A DNA stretch of 64,000 nucleotides from Salticus scenicus (taxonomy: Eukaryota > Arthropoda > Arachnida > Araneae > Salticidae), in NCBI GenBank assembly GCA_963930645.1, contig OZ005655.1, positions 134,047,626-134,111,625 of the forward strand, written 5' to 3'. The notes under the pieces are model-generated. The model worked only from the letters and a program-made list of their open reading frames with translations. It was not told the DNA's origin and did no database searches. Both the position numbers and the translations under genes were made by a program. Each line of letters opens with the position of its first letter. Positions within the stretch are counted from its first letter, which is position 1. Positions 12,984 to 25,264 of the stretch are shown here, one piece after another.

Positions 12984-13076
12984 CACATGATAAAAATTAA
13001 TGCAGTTTTGAGTATTCATTAATTATAGTGATTAATTTAAAAAATAGTGACTAGCGAAACGGGCATGACCTTCTAA

Positions 13077-13849
13077 TGTATTAATAATTTAATAATAATT
13101 TTTTGAAATGTATATTATAGTCTACTATGCGTTATTTAAATATCCTATTAACAGATCCGTATAATGTCGAATTATTCAGCAATTACAATAATGCTTGATA
13201 TTAAATTTTCTGAATTTTCAGTCACTTTTATAAGCTACTTTGCCATGTAACTATGCACTTTTATGATTCCTACAAGCCATCTTAATCAAATTTTTAATAT
13301 TTGCGAATTTCTACTGTAGAAAAAAAGAATCATAGTGACAAAGTAGAACTAATATATATATATATATATATATATATTCTCCAGAAGTGTGCTTCGTCTT
13401 TTAATTTCCTACCAGTAACAAGCGCTAAATGAATGGTTTAATTGTGTACGTAACAAGTGAATTGAAATATGTATCCGAACAATTAACATTTTAGAAATAT
13501 GGAAATAAACAATAAATATTTTTGGTTTTAAGGTAATTTATGCACTTTTTTTAGAGAAATAAGCATATATCATAAACCTCTTTCTGTAAAAAGAATGATT
13601 TTTATTTTACTTAAACTTTTTTTCTAAAAATAAGTATTAAATAGAATGAAATCGTACAAAAATTAAAACACAAAAAAAACGGCTTCTTATGCTACTTCTT
13701 TATAATATTAATCCTCTGACTGCTCAATTTGTGGACCGAAATCGATTCAAAAATTGTATATTTTTTACAATTTTTAAAATCACACAATCAACTGATTGGA
13801 AGAAAACCATATTTATTGAAATTTTATATTCCGACTGAGCGAAAATAAT
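13077..13849. other. AT-rich intergenic DNA
   Basis: A (TA)n tract lies at about 13353-13376. The last 60 bp (TATTTATTGAAATTTTATAT) belong to the repeat that flanks the tRNA-Thr copies. No gene seen. Confidence 0.5.
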
Positions 13850-13921
13850 GCCTGGTCTGGGAGTCGAACCCCGGATCTTTGACTTACAAGATCAAGGCTC
13901 TACCAATTGAGCTATCCAGGC
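13850..13921 (-). tRNA. tRNA-Thr (anticodon UGU), degenerate copy
   Basis: On the minus strand a 72-nt cloverleaf can be folded: A box TAGCTCAATTGG, anticodon loop CTTGTAA (anticodon TGT) and B box GGTTCGACTCC. The T stem carries a mismatch (CCCAG where the other copies have CCCGG) and the acceptor stem has an A-A pair, so this copy is probably non-functional or a repeat-borne pseudogene. A TTTT Pol III terminator lies just downstream. Both sides carry the same flank in opposite orientation (TATTTATTGAAATTTTAT), so the tRNA sits in the loop of a small inverted repeat. Confidence 0.75.
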
Positions 13922-15423
13922 CTATAATGGGAAAAATAAAATTTCAATAAATGTGTATTTTATGTTTTGCACATTTTAAATCTATGTATATTGGAGAATT
14001 GAAATATACATTTCTTTCTTTCTGGAAAATATTTTTCATATAGATTTTTATCATGAGAAACTAAGCTGTCAGAAAAACCAGTTTCAGATGTTATCACAAA
14101 ATAATAATAATAATAAAAATTAATTTCAATTGAATTACATTTAATTTCTATTTATTACATAATATTAAATAGTAAAATGTATAAAACGTAAGAAAATATA
14201 ATGCACTAAGTAAAAAATACCTTAGAAATGTAGTTTAGTATGATAGAGTTTAAAACAGGGTTCAAGGGAAAGTCCAACTTCACAGTATTTGGACCAGCCT
14301 CGTGTCTTTTTGCGAATCTGATAAATCATCAGGAATATATACTCTGTCAATCGCGGAACGTTTTCTAGCAGCCATTTCGGATTAGAAAAAGGCAGAAAAC
14401 ATAGTGAAGTTAGAGCGTTAAATAACAAGTACCTTCAAATGCCGCAATTTAGTGGACGACTAAAGACATCAGTTGTTCAAAACCTAAATTAAACGTCTGA
14501 TACTGTACACAATTTATTTCATATGTTAAACGGTGAAAAGGCGTGATGCACTCCTCAATAAAGGAAGAAAAACACATGCCCGCGAAAATCTCGGGATGAG
14601 CAAATTTTGCTACATTTGAGTTGCCCGTTGAAATCGCGGGCTGAGCAACCAGAGGGTTAAATTTACTTGATGCTACCACAAAGTAATAGTAGACTTATTT
14701 GACATTAATCTAGAGAGATTTGTAATTTTAATCAATAAAGAGTTGTTGTTCATAAATTAGACTATCACATTTTTTATATTAATGCATTTACATTCATCTC
14801 AAAAGTCAATAGGAACAGCAGTATTGAAATACAGAACCAATGTTTCATTAGTCTATACTGGCCACCTACCAGATTCCAGAAATATTGAAGATCATTGAAA
14901 TTGATGTGCTGGTGAAAATATTTCTACCAAGTATGATATTTAGATTCTGCATGAATTTCGCACAACAAAATTAATTTATTTTTCGAAACATTCTCCACTG
15001 TCACCGATTAATTTAAATAAAACAATGTTCTATTTATTGCCTTTTAAATTGGAAATGTTCTTTTTCTTTCCCTTTCCTTGCTTTTTCATTTTATCGTATC
15101 TAATATTCTTGTTTTTATTTATTTGTTTCCTTTTATTTACGTATTTATTTATTTATTGTTGTATATTTTATTAAATTTAATAATGAATTGTCTCCACAGA
15201 AGAATCTTGCTATTATAATGTATTTATTTGTAGTGGTATTGATATAAATATACAGTTGCAGATATAAATCAAAGAATCAAAATATATCTTTTAAAAGGTG
15301 ACTAACCATGCAAAATATCCAATAGGCATTCTTCCAATGTACATTTCTGAAAATTTGTGTGTTTAAAATTTGAATAACTTATATTTATAGGTCCGACTAA
15401 CATCCATATCTATTTACGTTGTA
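13922..15423. other. AT-rich intergenic DNA
   Basis: After the inverted flank of the tRNA copy (to about 13960) I see no recognised element. A somewhat less AT-rich stretch at about 14240-14660 has no convincing coding signal. Confidence 0.5.
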
Positions 15424-17216
15424 CTTTCGGTAAAGAAAAGAAAAGAAAAAAAAAACCAACAGCCGACATTATTTCGTTATTGATTGACGCAGGAAAATAT
15501 AATATCTATCATTCAACCGAAAATTAAACGTACTTTTCAAAATCGCCGAGAAAATTTGAATTAAAGAACGGACAAACAAAAATAAATTCGAATTTTGACA
15601 TCGACTTATTTTGACTTGCATTTGGTTTTCTGAGAGTCTGGCATTGCATAAAAGTAGAGTTTATGTATTTTTATCAAGTATTTATAGAGTTATAACAAAA
15701 AATGTAGTTAAAAATACTTCCTACTTACTTGAAATATACATTTTTAATCGTGTTTAGTTTAACTACATGAAGCTGTGTAATTTTCTGTATATTTTCTTAC
15801 AACATATAGTTTAATTAAGTTGTTTCTACAAAAACTAAAGTGCATTTAATGACTAAAGTGCATTTAAAATTATTTAATAAAAAATATTAATCTATAAATT
15901 AATTAATAATTTATTAACCCTTTTTATATACTTGCCAACATACTAATTAATATTCCGTAGTGTTGTTAGTCCCGTTCTTTTTTTTTCACACCAGTAAATT
16001 TTTAGAATAATATACTCCAAATGCAATTACGATTAAATAAGAAGAAAAGTATTCTAAAAAGATACGGGTGTGAAAAGAAGGCGGGCTAACAATACTACGG
16101 AATATTAATTAGTATGTCAAAAGTATGCTTTTAACAAAACTCAAGAAGCGATTTAACATGCATTCTTTGCATTGTAGTGGTTGTCAGTAGACATGTTCTT
16201 TTTATTCAATTGACAGTTTCTATGACCTATTTTTCTATTTTAAACGTTAAGTCCCGCCTCTTTGTTGATTTTAAGGATTAGTATTTAAGTGATTCAAATT
16301 TTATCATTAGCAAATGAGGCGATAAATTTTACTGGCATTCTTTTTTTTTTCTTCTTCTTCAAATGTGTTGTTTTAGAAGAACCCTAGAGGGAGGGACTTA
16401 TTATTATTATTAAACAAACATTCTTGGTTTCTTATCACCGATGTTTTAAAATCAACTTTAATTTAATTTAATTTTTTTTTTTTTTGCGTTTGACGTCGTT
16501 GTATGTAGTTTTACTAGTAAATAAAATGTTACGTATATTTCGCTTAATTTTATGTGTTACTTTTTAATTTTTCTTCGTTAACGTGTAAAGCTTTATAAAA
16601 GACAGTTTCTTTTTCGCTTCAAGAGAAAACTAATAATTGAATGAGTTATAAATTTGCACGCATATTTTTGAGCATTAAAATTAATTTTATACAAAAATTT
16701 ATTTATAGTTCACGATTCATATATTCTTTTTATTATGAATGCATTCGTATTTTTCGTAATTTCGAGCATTTTCCTGAATCAAAGGTTATGAGGGATTATT
16801 TTCTAATTGTGAATTTGGTTTCTTCTTTGTATTTTATATATGTGTAATATGTATATGTATGTATACATGATTTTTTTTTCTGAGAAGATATAAATAAAAG
16901 TTTGTGACATAATTTTAACATTAGTAACTTCAAGTACTGAACGCTTATAAGTCTAAAAATATAAATGTAATGTATAACCAATGTACTCTTCCGCATTGCT
17001 GCGATCTGAAAATTTTTAATATAAAATAAAAATAGGAAATTATTTCAGAAAAAATATATCTATCTATCTATCTATCTATATATATATATATATATGTGTG
17101 TAGAACATTTTAATATACATACCATCTCCCAATCTAAATTTTACTCCATTTAATAAGAAATAATTTTCCGTTAGTAACAAAGTAATCTCGAATTTCACGT
17201 TTTTCCCCCTCGACTG
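15424..17216. mobile_element. Second copy of the 2.5-kb TA-flanked element, 1.8 kb, degenerate
   Basis: The right end (CCCCCTCGACTG, ending 17216) and the interior blocks (ATTGACGCAG, ATCATTCAACCG, CCCGCCTC) match the element at 5132-7596. The left end (after TA at 15422-15423) is eroded. Tandem ATCT and (TA)n/(GT)n runs lie at about 17060-17102. No transposase. A palindromic MITE is inserted at 15938-16117. Confidence 0.72.
15938..16117. mobile_element. Palindromic MITE, 180 bp
   Basis: The ends read ACATACTAATTAATATTCCG and its exact inverse. The inverted similarity continues inward (GTAGT-TTGTTAG, then TTCACACC), giving arms of about 55 bp. The sequence is non-coding and can fold into a long hairpin. 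It lies within the degenerate element 15424-17216. The target duplication is unclear because the ends contain internal TTAA palindromes. Confidence 0.8.
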
Positions 17217-18266
17217 CACATTTAACCAACATTTTCAGTGTTCTTTCTTTCTACGTTAGTCCATGGACCTATTCCTATGGAGGTGAACCGATAATTATTG
17301 CTAGGTATTTGGCCAGTCATGAAACGCCATTGTCTGATAAGGCATTTCATCTTCGGGCAAAGCTGGATATCTTAACGTCCTAATGACCTATAGACAAACT
17401 GCTGTTAAAGAATTAAAAAACTCATATTTTTTTAAAGCTGTCCATTACGATACACTTTACATCGGAAAATGTAACGCGTTTAAACCACAATCCACAAACA
17501 AGTAAAAAATAAATAAATAAATAACGACTTTTTAAAATAAAGTTATTAAGTTTTTTTTTTTTTTCTTTTAAGTAAATCATCACTGTGGACAAATATTATA
17601 TTGCATGTGAAATATAAATCACAAATTTTATAGTATTCCCCTACGCGGTTTATTATTCGGATACCGTTAACGTCACTGTAACGGCCTAATCAATCAAACA
17701 AACAAACAAACAAAAAAAAGCATTTTTTAAACTTTTATATTTATTTATTTATTTTTATTTTTATTTTTATTTTTATTTTTATTTATTTTTTTTTTTTGGG
17801 GGGGGGGGCGAAAGTAAAGGTGATAGAGCTATAATATATGGGGTAATTAATTAGCATATTTTTAATTAGATTACAAAAAAAAAAAAAAAAAAAAAAAGCT
17901 CGGAAAATATTACAAAATAGTGACACTGCAGCAATTCTCCAAAGGCATGTTGAATTTGAGGCGATCTGCGACACGCGCTAAAACTGTTGCCAATTTGGAT
18001 CTGCAGAAAAGAAAAAAAAATCTGTGCTGTCTTCATGAGTGTAGCTAGAGAACCACGTATTGAATTTGAGAAATATTGATTTTTGTGAAATTGGAGAACG
18101 TATGAATAAATTTGTTCAATTTTCACAAAAAAAAAGAAAAAGTCATTTGTTAATAAATATTGTTTAAATAATTAACTAAAAAATACCCCACGTGATTCAC
18201 TTTGACATGTTATTCAAAATTATGTTTAAATTTTCAAGTAAAAAGATTGAAAATTGCTGCGTTCCG

Positions 18267-18306
<40 letters not shown>

Positions 18307-21300
18307 TTTCCAGAAAAAACGTATTTTAAATGTGTTATAACGTATTAATGCTTTGAAATGTTTCTAACTGTATCCAGACACTAGACTATCGACATCTATG
18401 GAAGTTTTGAAGAAGTTACAATAAAAAAATATAATAATAAAAAAAAGGATTTCGTCAAAGTCAATGAATTGGCGCAGTTAGGCTGTTTTAAGTTATTCGA
18501 GGCGCTAGCGGAGGAGCTCGGAATTCCATAAAACTTTTTTTTTTCTTCTTAGTGATTAGACTTTTTTTTTTCATATTTTGGAAGGTTCAAATCACATTTG
18601 AAAACGATATATATATTTGTTTATTCTATAGTGGTGTTGCTACTTAATAGGAACAGATTATTTATAAATGTAATAATACACTTTCGCTATAAGTATAATG
18701 CAGTGTAGCAAGCGGTATGATAATGCTTGATAGCATTTGTAATCTTTCAGATTAGATTTCAAACTCGTATTTTTTTATAAAAATGTTTCGTAATAATTTT
18801 GCTGGATTAACTAAAGTGTATTATAGAAATTTTTTACAAGTAATGTCTCGCCTAAATCAGAGGCTTGCGATTACGTGCATGATAATTTTTTTCGGTTCAA
18901 CGCTCTATCTATGATGCATATTAAAAGAATAAATAAAGAATAAACTAATTTTTATTATATTTAGAAGCTTATAATCTTAATTTACAGATTTTTTTAAATA
19001 TACTTTATAATATAGCGCAAATTTACTTTAAGCAATTTTCTTTACAAGCGTCAAACACCAAATACTATATTTGAATAAAAAATTAATCAACTTATATTAT
19101 GCAGTTGTTTATTTTGTTGTATAAGAATTTATTTTTAAATTAAACTTTTGTATTACACATCATAAAAGATTTCTTTGCATATGCCAAGTTTTGATTTACA
19201 TATATTGTAGAATACAGCTAGTTTTTTCTTTGGTAATGAAAAAAAAAAAAATTCTTATTTGCTGTGAAATTGTTTTAAAAAACTTTTAAATAAATAAAAA
19301 ATATTCAAAATTCGTCGGTTTCAAAAATTTGTCAAATCGAAAAAAAAAAAATAATAATAATAAGCATTGGAACGTTTTCACTGAAAAGAAAAATTAAATT
19401 AAATTTGCTTTCAAGTAAAATAATAAGCATTGTTATGGTATTATATTTGCAATGCAGTAGGTCCATAAAATAAATAAAAAAATGAAAAAATAAGTAATAG
19501 TAATTGATACAAATTTATGAAAATGAGTATAAATTAAAAAAATGCTTTTTCGTAAAGAAACATTTCTCGATGTTAATCAATAATATCTGCCTGAACTTAT
19601 ATTAGATATTGCATTATTACCAATATACAGGATAAATACAAATGAATATTCTAATTTTAAAACATTCTTAATCATTAGTGAGTGCGCCGATTTTTGCATT
19701 TTTGTTTAGCTGCCCCACTCACAAAATTTTCTGAAAAAATTACACAAAATTTAACCATCTAACTGCTGCTGACGAATATAACCGGTTACTGAGCTCTATT
19801 TTTTTTTTTTTTTTTTTTTTTTTCTACAACACACTTAAAATTCACAGTTATGCAGTATATATCTATTATATATAAATATATATATATATTACAGCAGTTC
19901 ATATATTATATCGCGCCTACAATATAAAATAAATAATTTTTCTTAATTGAAAGAAAAAATAACTTAATTTTTTATTGCTGATCAGTATTGCCATTTTAGA
20001 GACTTGATTACTTGAAGCAAATTGCAAAATTACCAACCAGCATAAATTTTCATTGGATTTATTATTAATATAAATCGAATCACGTATTTATGTATATTTA
20101 ATAAACTTAAAACATGCAAAATCTAATTGCTGTATTTAATCAAACCTTATTATTATTTTTTCTTTTTCTCACCAATCGTTTCCGACGATAAACAATGTAG
20201 TTCTGTTATTTGACTTGTATGATCTTAATTTTATTTTTCTAGATTTTTGAATAACTCTTTAATATTACTTTTCTTATTGGATTGTTCGCTAAATAATTTC
20301 GTTTTTCCTTTGAAAATGAAGGACGATTTTCTTATACTGTATAAATATTTTATTGAACTATATATACTCCACTTTGATAGGTTTCCTAACAATCTCACGA
20401 GTTGTTATTTGGCAGTTTTCATAAATCAATACTTTATTTTGTCTTCATTAGCATAAACTGGTTTTTCAGAACATAATGCATCTTCAACGTCAAAATTGCA
20501 GGAACAAAATTTGATTAACCAGTTTTGACACTGACGTTCTTTAAATAAATTTTCTGTATACACATGGTATACTTTTTTTTTCCTTCTTTGAACAGAATTT
20601 TCGCTTTTTTGATATCAATAACAAAATATGCCGAAATTGTTGCTTCCGATTTTCTTTATTTGATAGGGCACCAATCAAAACCTATTGAGCAGAATAAAAC
20701 GAACTTTTTCACAAACAAGCCTTGCTGTATCAGCTGTCACAATATATATTGGTAATACAGCTTAATTGTGAAGATGGTGTGAAAAAAATAGAATTATGTC
20801 CTCTGCTAAGAGAAACGAAATTATTTTCCGAACAACCCAATATAATACTGCAAATTCTTAAAAAAAAAAAAAAAAAAGTGTACAAAAGCTCCTCGAATTT
20901 CAAGTATGAAATCAAACAACGCTGCTATTGAAAAAATCCACAATTTGCCCTTATGTAGTTGACATGTAGTTGACACTCATTTAAAAATTTCACGTCAGGA
21001 TGAAAAAAGTACGCATAATTTTATACTGAATGATATCTATTAGTATTTTATCCTGTAATTAATAACGAATTAACATAAGGTGTTTCGACTGCAAATTTAC
21101 ATTTAATTAATGTCGCGTAACTAAATCGTTATCAGTAAGTTTTCAGAAGCTAAAAACAGTTAATATTTCAGATACTTGGTATATATTTTATGTTACTTAT
21201 TTAAAAACTTAATTAAGTATAAAATTTATATCTCTAAGTATGTGTAACCACTTTTCTCTTAAATAGATTCTTTACATTGTAATTTATCAAAAAACTATTA

Positions 21301-22211
21301 AAAAAATTACAGACGTAAGTTAGGCTAATGGTTTCTTAAATATGCATTTTAATGATCAAATTATGCATGAAAAGAAATAATATTACTTTTGATATTTGCG
21401 CTGATTATTATTTATCTGACATGAAATTAAAAAAAAGAAAAAAAAAAAAAAACTGAAAAACGATAACTAATGACAAAATAATGTTCATGGAAGATCAATA
21501 TCGAATATGAACAAAACAACATTATTCTTACATTTAGCATAATTCAAACAATCATTTAGTAAAATTTTCTTTCACTTTCTACAAAAAGTAAAGATAAATA
21601 AAGAAAATAAGATGAAATGAAATAAAAATTAAGACGAAAATTGTGAAATAATGCCGATATGGCAGCATTTATTTATTATTATGTGAAAACTATTTTAATG
21701 CATAATAAATTTTAAAGAAACTACATCTAATAAAAGTTCGCAAATTTAAAGTTATAGGAATTGTGATAATGCTATTTTTAAAGCAGAATTTATTTCACAT
21801 TTTCTAAATGAAAATACGTTATTTTTAGAGATGTTTGAAATTTTCTTTTTATTTACTTTACATTTATATTTAGAGGTACAATTATACCTCTTATTAAATT
21901 CAGTTAAATAAAAGATAATAAAAATAAGAATTTTGAAGAGAGAGTTTTTAACTAAGATAAGCTAAGTTGTTTGTAAAGGAATAATGATATTGTATAAACT
22001 TTTACCCGCACAAAACAAATAAAACATAGATTTAAAATGAATAAAAACACGATTTTCAAAATTTTCTCGAAACTTTTTTTTCACTTTCTTTAACCCATAT
22101 CTATGATAGTGAAAGTATTGTTTTAGGGCTTAATTTTCGAATTTGAGTTTTTGTTATATTTACATGTTTTCAGGTCCCTTGAATCCAAAAAACACGTTTT
22201 TAGCGATTGGG
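17217..22211. other. AT-rich intergenic DNA, no recognised genes
   Basis: This is about 5 kb of AT-rich sequence with homopolymers (for example poly-A at about 17875-17897, 18271-18300; poly-T at 19800-19823) and a G-run at 17801-17809. A less AT-rich block at about 17255-17400 has a short open frame, but I recognise no family. Small open frames here have no conserved motif and are not called. Confidence 0.5.
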
Positions 22212-22241
22212 TCTCTCTCTCTCTCCCCCCCCCTCTCTCTC

Positions 22242-22289
<48 letters not shown>

Positions 22290-22298
22290 TGTGTGTGA
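22212..22298. repeat. Compound (CT)n(GT)n microsatellite
   Basis: A CT run with an internal C9-type tract, passing directly into a GT run. The open frames on both strands across it are artefacts of the repeat. Confidence 0.97.
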
Positions 22299-23394
22299 GT
22301 TTTATCAGCATATCTCAAGAACAAATAATAGCAGAAAATTGAAACTCGTTATCCTAATTTTACATCATATAGGGATGCTACACTAAATTTTTTGTTGAGA
22401 TCCAGAAAATAGTTCGTGTACAGGATCACCCTAGATAATTCAAATACATTGCATCTATAGAGTAAACTGCAGGTAAGCAGAGTTTAACATCTAAAAACTG
22501 CACTGAACCAAATGAAATGAACATATATTTTTTTGTATGCGTGAAAGCAGGTTTCGTTTAGAATATGGACTGAAAATCATTCACCGTTCGCTTACAGGGC
22601 TACACAAACGAAAGATAATCTAGTGGGGCAATACTTGAAAATCTATAGAAGTGTATTTAAAGTTGTGTTGTGTGTTATTAATGTCAGATTATAATATTAA
22701 TGGGCGTCATGTGGTGTTTACATTAATTTTATAATATACACTATATAGGTCTTCCACTAATAAAGCGAAAACATTTTTTTTTATTGAATGCAATTAGTGG
22801 AAGTGAGCTTTACCGTGATAATTTATCATGTCCAGGAAAATTGCTCTGGATTTGGAATTAATTCCTCATACCCATCTGGTAAATAAAACGTTTTTAAGCG
22901 TAATATTCATCGATTGTTTTTTTGTATATTTACACGTTTTGGGGTTTCCTGTATACGAAGTCGAGTTTTAGCGTTTGAACTCTGTCTCCCTCTCATATCA
23001 TTGTAACTAGAAAATAAATATTTTCAAGCAATTTAAATGTTGTATTTTGAAGTTAATGTAAGTTTGTTACTTGAAAAGTTTGATCAATATTGATAAGTTT
23101 TAAGGAATGTCGCGTGTGAAAGTTGTCCGAATGATTTTGAACGAACTTTTAAAATTAAAAACAGAGTTGAAATCTATAAAAAGTAAGTACAATAATCAAA
23201 CGGAAGATTGGGGGAGAGCTAGCACCTCCTCATACTGAATTATTTGTCAAATAAAGCTGACCTGATGCCTAATTTGAATTCTTTTTAACATATGTTTACA
23301 TAACTGTACACATTATCTTACCCATATTAGTGAACGCACCAGATATATTTTGATGTATTTTAGAAAAGTCATATTTAATAAATGCATGCCCTCT

Positions 23395-23427
<33 letters not shown>

Positions 23428-24097
23428 CAGTTTTGTAATGATAGGTATAAAACTTTTTTCAGTACTGTGAATTTATTCTTGATTTCTGATTAAATTTTGT
23501 CTGATAAACGTCTGTTATTGCATAATATTGACAAATATATGTGGTTTAATAATATACCTTTATCCCCTTAAAATAATATATTCGGGATCAAAGAATAAGG
23601 AGCTTTCTTTTATCGGGTTAATGTCATTGATTCATCTTATTTAATTTCTATTCTATTTGATTTTCTGATTTCATTTTACATCAGGTATTTTCCAAATTAT
23701 ATCGACTCACAGGAAAGTATTTTTAGATATAGTTTGATACTTTTAATTAGGATTAAAATACAAAAATATAAAGTTATAATTGAGAAAAATTAAATGAAAA
23801 AGCAATTAAAATATTAATAAGCGTTAAAAATGAAGGGTAAATAAAGTTTATCATAATCTACTGTATTCTCTTAATTTTCAAATGTTTCACTGTCAAGAAT
23901 GAAATCTTCATAGAAAAAAACAATTTCATCCATTTTTTTTAAACACTGTGTTTAGATTATTTTTATAAGGTAACATTAAAAAAAAAACCTCCTATTGTTA
24001 AAGATAAAATTACTCTTATGATGTATCCTTAATTGGAATTAACTACTCGTTGAATTACTTAAAAAATAGAAATAATAAAAACTCTAATAAAAAGTAC
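22299..24097. other. AT-rich intergenic DNA with one short hairpin
   Basis: The perfect 11-bp inverted pair CTTCCACTAAT / ATTAGTGGAAG bounds a 53-bp hairpin at 22751-22803. A poly-A tract lies at about 23396-23425. No gene recognised. Confidence 0.5.
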
Positions 24098-24138
24098 TAT
24101 TTATTGAAAATTTATTTTTCCAACTGAGTTAAAATAAT

Positions 24139-24210
24139 GCCTGGACCGGGAGTCGAACCCCGGATCTTTGACTTACAAGGTCAAGGCTCTACCAATTGAG
24201 CTATCCTGGC
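24139..24210 (-). tRNA. tRNA-Thr (anticodon UGU)
   Basis: A 72-nt cloverleaf on the minus strand. The A box TAGCTCAATTGG and B box GGTTCGACTCC are intact, the anticodon loop CTTGTAA gives anticodon TGT, and the T stem CCGGG/CCCGG is paired. The acceptor stem has one mismatch (position 4). A TTTT terminator follows about 5 nt downstream. It is probably transcribable by Pol III, but the mismatch makes it less sound than the copy at 24863. Confidence 0.82.
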
Positions 24211-24422
24211 CGACAACCGGTGGGCATTACTCAATCAGACAAACTTTTAGGCAGAGCAGCTGGTCTATCACGTAGATAGCTTGACAGAATAAACCGCAGG
24301 TAATGGAAAACACTATTAAATAATGGGAGGAGTTAACATATTTATTAATATCACACATTCAACAGATTGGGAAGAAAATCATATTTATTGAAAATTTATT
24401 TTTCCAACTGAGTGAAAATAAT

Positions 24423-24482
24423 GCGGGAACCGACAGTCGAACCCCGGATCTTTCACTTACAAGGTCAAGGAGTTATCCAGGC
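24423..24482 (-). pseudogene. Broken tRNA-Thr copy
   Basis: The T arm and anticodon loop are recognisable on the minus strand (GGTTCGACTGTCGG, CTTGTAAGTGAAAG). However, about 12 nt of the D arm are deleted and the 3' acceptor strand is altered, so no cloverleaf can form. Confidence 0.85.
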
Positions 24483-24616
24483 CGACAACCGGTGGGCATT
24501 ACTCACTCAGACAACCTTTTAGGCAGAGCAACTGGTCTATCATGTAGATAGCTCGACAGAATAAACCGAAGGTACTGGAAAACACCATTAAACAATGCCA
24601 AACACCATTAAACAAA

Positions 24617-24650
24617 ATCAAAGATCCGGGGTTGGACTCCCGGTCCAGGC
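24617..24650 (+). pseudogene. 3' half of a tRNA-Thr copy
   Basis: Only the variable region, T arm (GGGGTTGGACTCCCGG, with a changed B box) and 3' acceptor strand remain. It joins abruptly to another copy of the flanking repeat at about 24616. Confidence 0.85.
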
Positions 24651-24862
24651 ATTATTTTCACTCAGTTGAAAAAATAAATTTTCAATAAATATGATTTTCT
24701 TCTCAATCTGTTGACTGTGTGATATTAATAAATGTATTTTTTTCTCCCATTGTTTAATGGTGTTTTCCATTACCTGCGGTTTATTCTGTCGAGTTATCTA
24801 CATGATAGACCAGTTGCTCTGCCTAAAAGGTTGTCTGAATGAGTAATGCCCACCGGTTGTCG

Positions 24863-24934
24863 GCCTGGATAGCTCAATTGGTAGAGCCTTGACCTTGTAA
24901 GTTAAAGATCCGGGGTTCGACTCCCGGTCCAGGC
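24863..24934 (+). tRNA. tRNA-Thr (anticodon UGU), best-preserved copy
   Basis: A 72-nt cloverleaf with a fully paired 7-bp acceptor (GCCTGGA/TCCAGGC). The A box is TAGCTCAATTGG, the B box GGTTCGACTCC, and the anticodon arm TTGAC-CTTGTAA-GTTAA has one G-U pair; the anticodon is TGT, decoding ACA. The Pol III terminator TTTT lies within 10 nt downstream. It inserts threonine during translation if functional. It belongs to a repeated unit, so it may be a mobile or amplified tRNA gene, but nothing in the structure argues against function. Confidence 0.9.
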
Positions 24935-25020
24935 ATTATTTTCACTCAGTTGGAAAAATAAATTTTCAATAAATATGATTTTCTTCCCAATCTGTTGATT
25001 GTGTGATACTAATAAATTTG

Positions 25021-25215
25021 TAATAAAAAGAGTCGCTGCAACTTAAAAAATTTAACTATTCATAGTAATAATATTCGATAATAGATTTATTAATTTAGTA
25101 TACATAGCTTTACATTGTTTGAGCAATAAGAGTTCACTGTTTCTGATAGCAGAATCAGAAACTTTACAAAAGTTTAATGCCTCTAGCCGAGTTTAAGTAA
25201 TTTATAACATTTCAT

Positions 25216-25264
<49 letters not shown>

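Larger units (their letters stand above)
11615..13076 (+). mobile_element. Non-autonomous Helitron (1.46 kb)
   Basis: The 5' end TCTATATATATGAAATCG follows an A (11614). The 3' end is CTAA (13073-13076) followed by T, giving the Helitron A/T insertion context without target duplication. The 3' tail (GTGACTAGCGAAACGGGC) resembles that of the Helitrons ending at 45742 and 33047. The interior consists of two tandem arrays (about 170-bp and about 125-bp units) and a GC-rich block near 12880 shared with the Helitron at 27855-29981. There is no coding capacity; frames over the poly-A and TA/GT runs are artefacts. Confidence 0.75.
24098..25020. repeat. Inverted cluster of four tRNA-Thr-containing repeat units
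   Basis: The unit has three parts: a flank reading ATATTTATTGAAAATTTATT, a tRNA-Thr sequence, and a second flank (CCGGTGGGCATTACTCA, then GGCAGAGCA-CTGGTCTA). It occurs twice on the minus strand (about 24098-24340 and 24341-24590). It occurs as a truncated and then a complete copy on the plus strand (about 24600-24725 and 24726-25020). The two halves mirror each other around 24595. The tRNA copies differ in integrity: two complete, two broken. Confidence 0.88.

Noticed and set aside
22123..22342. Open frames on both strands with Ser-Leu or Arg-Glu repeats
   Set aside because: They are produced by the (CT)n(GT)n microsatellite; no conserved protein sequence surrounds them.
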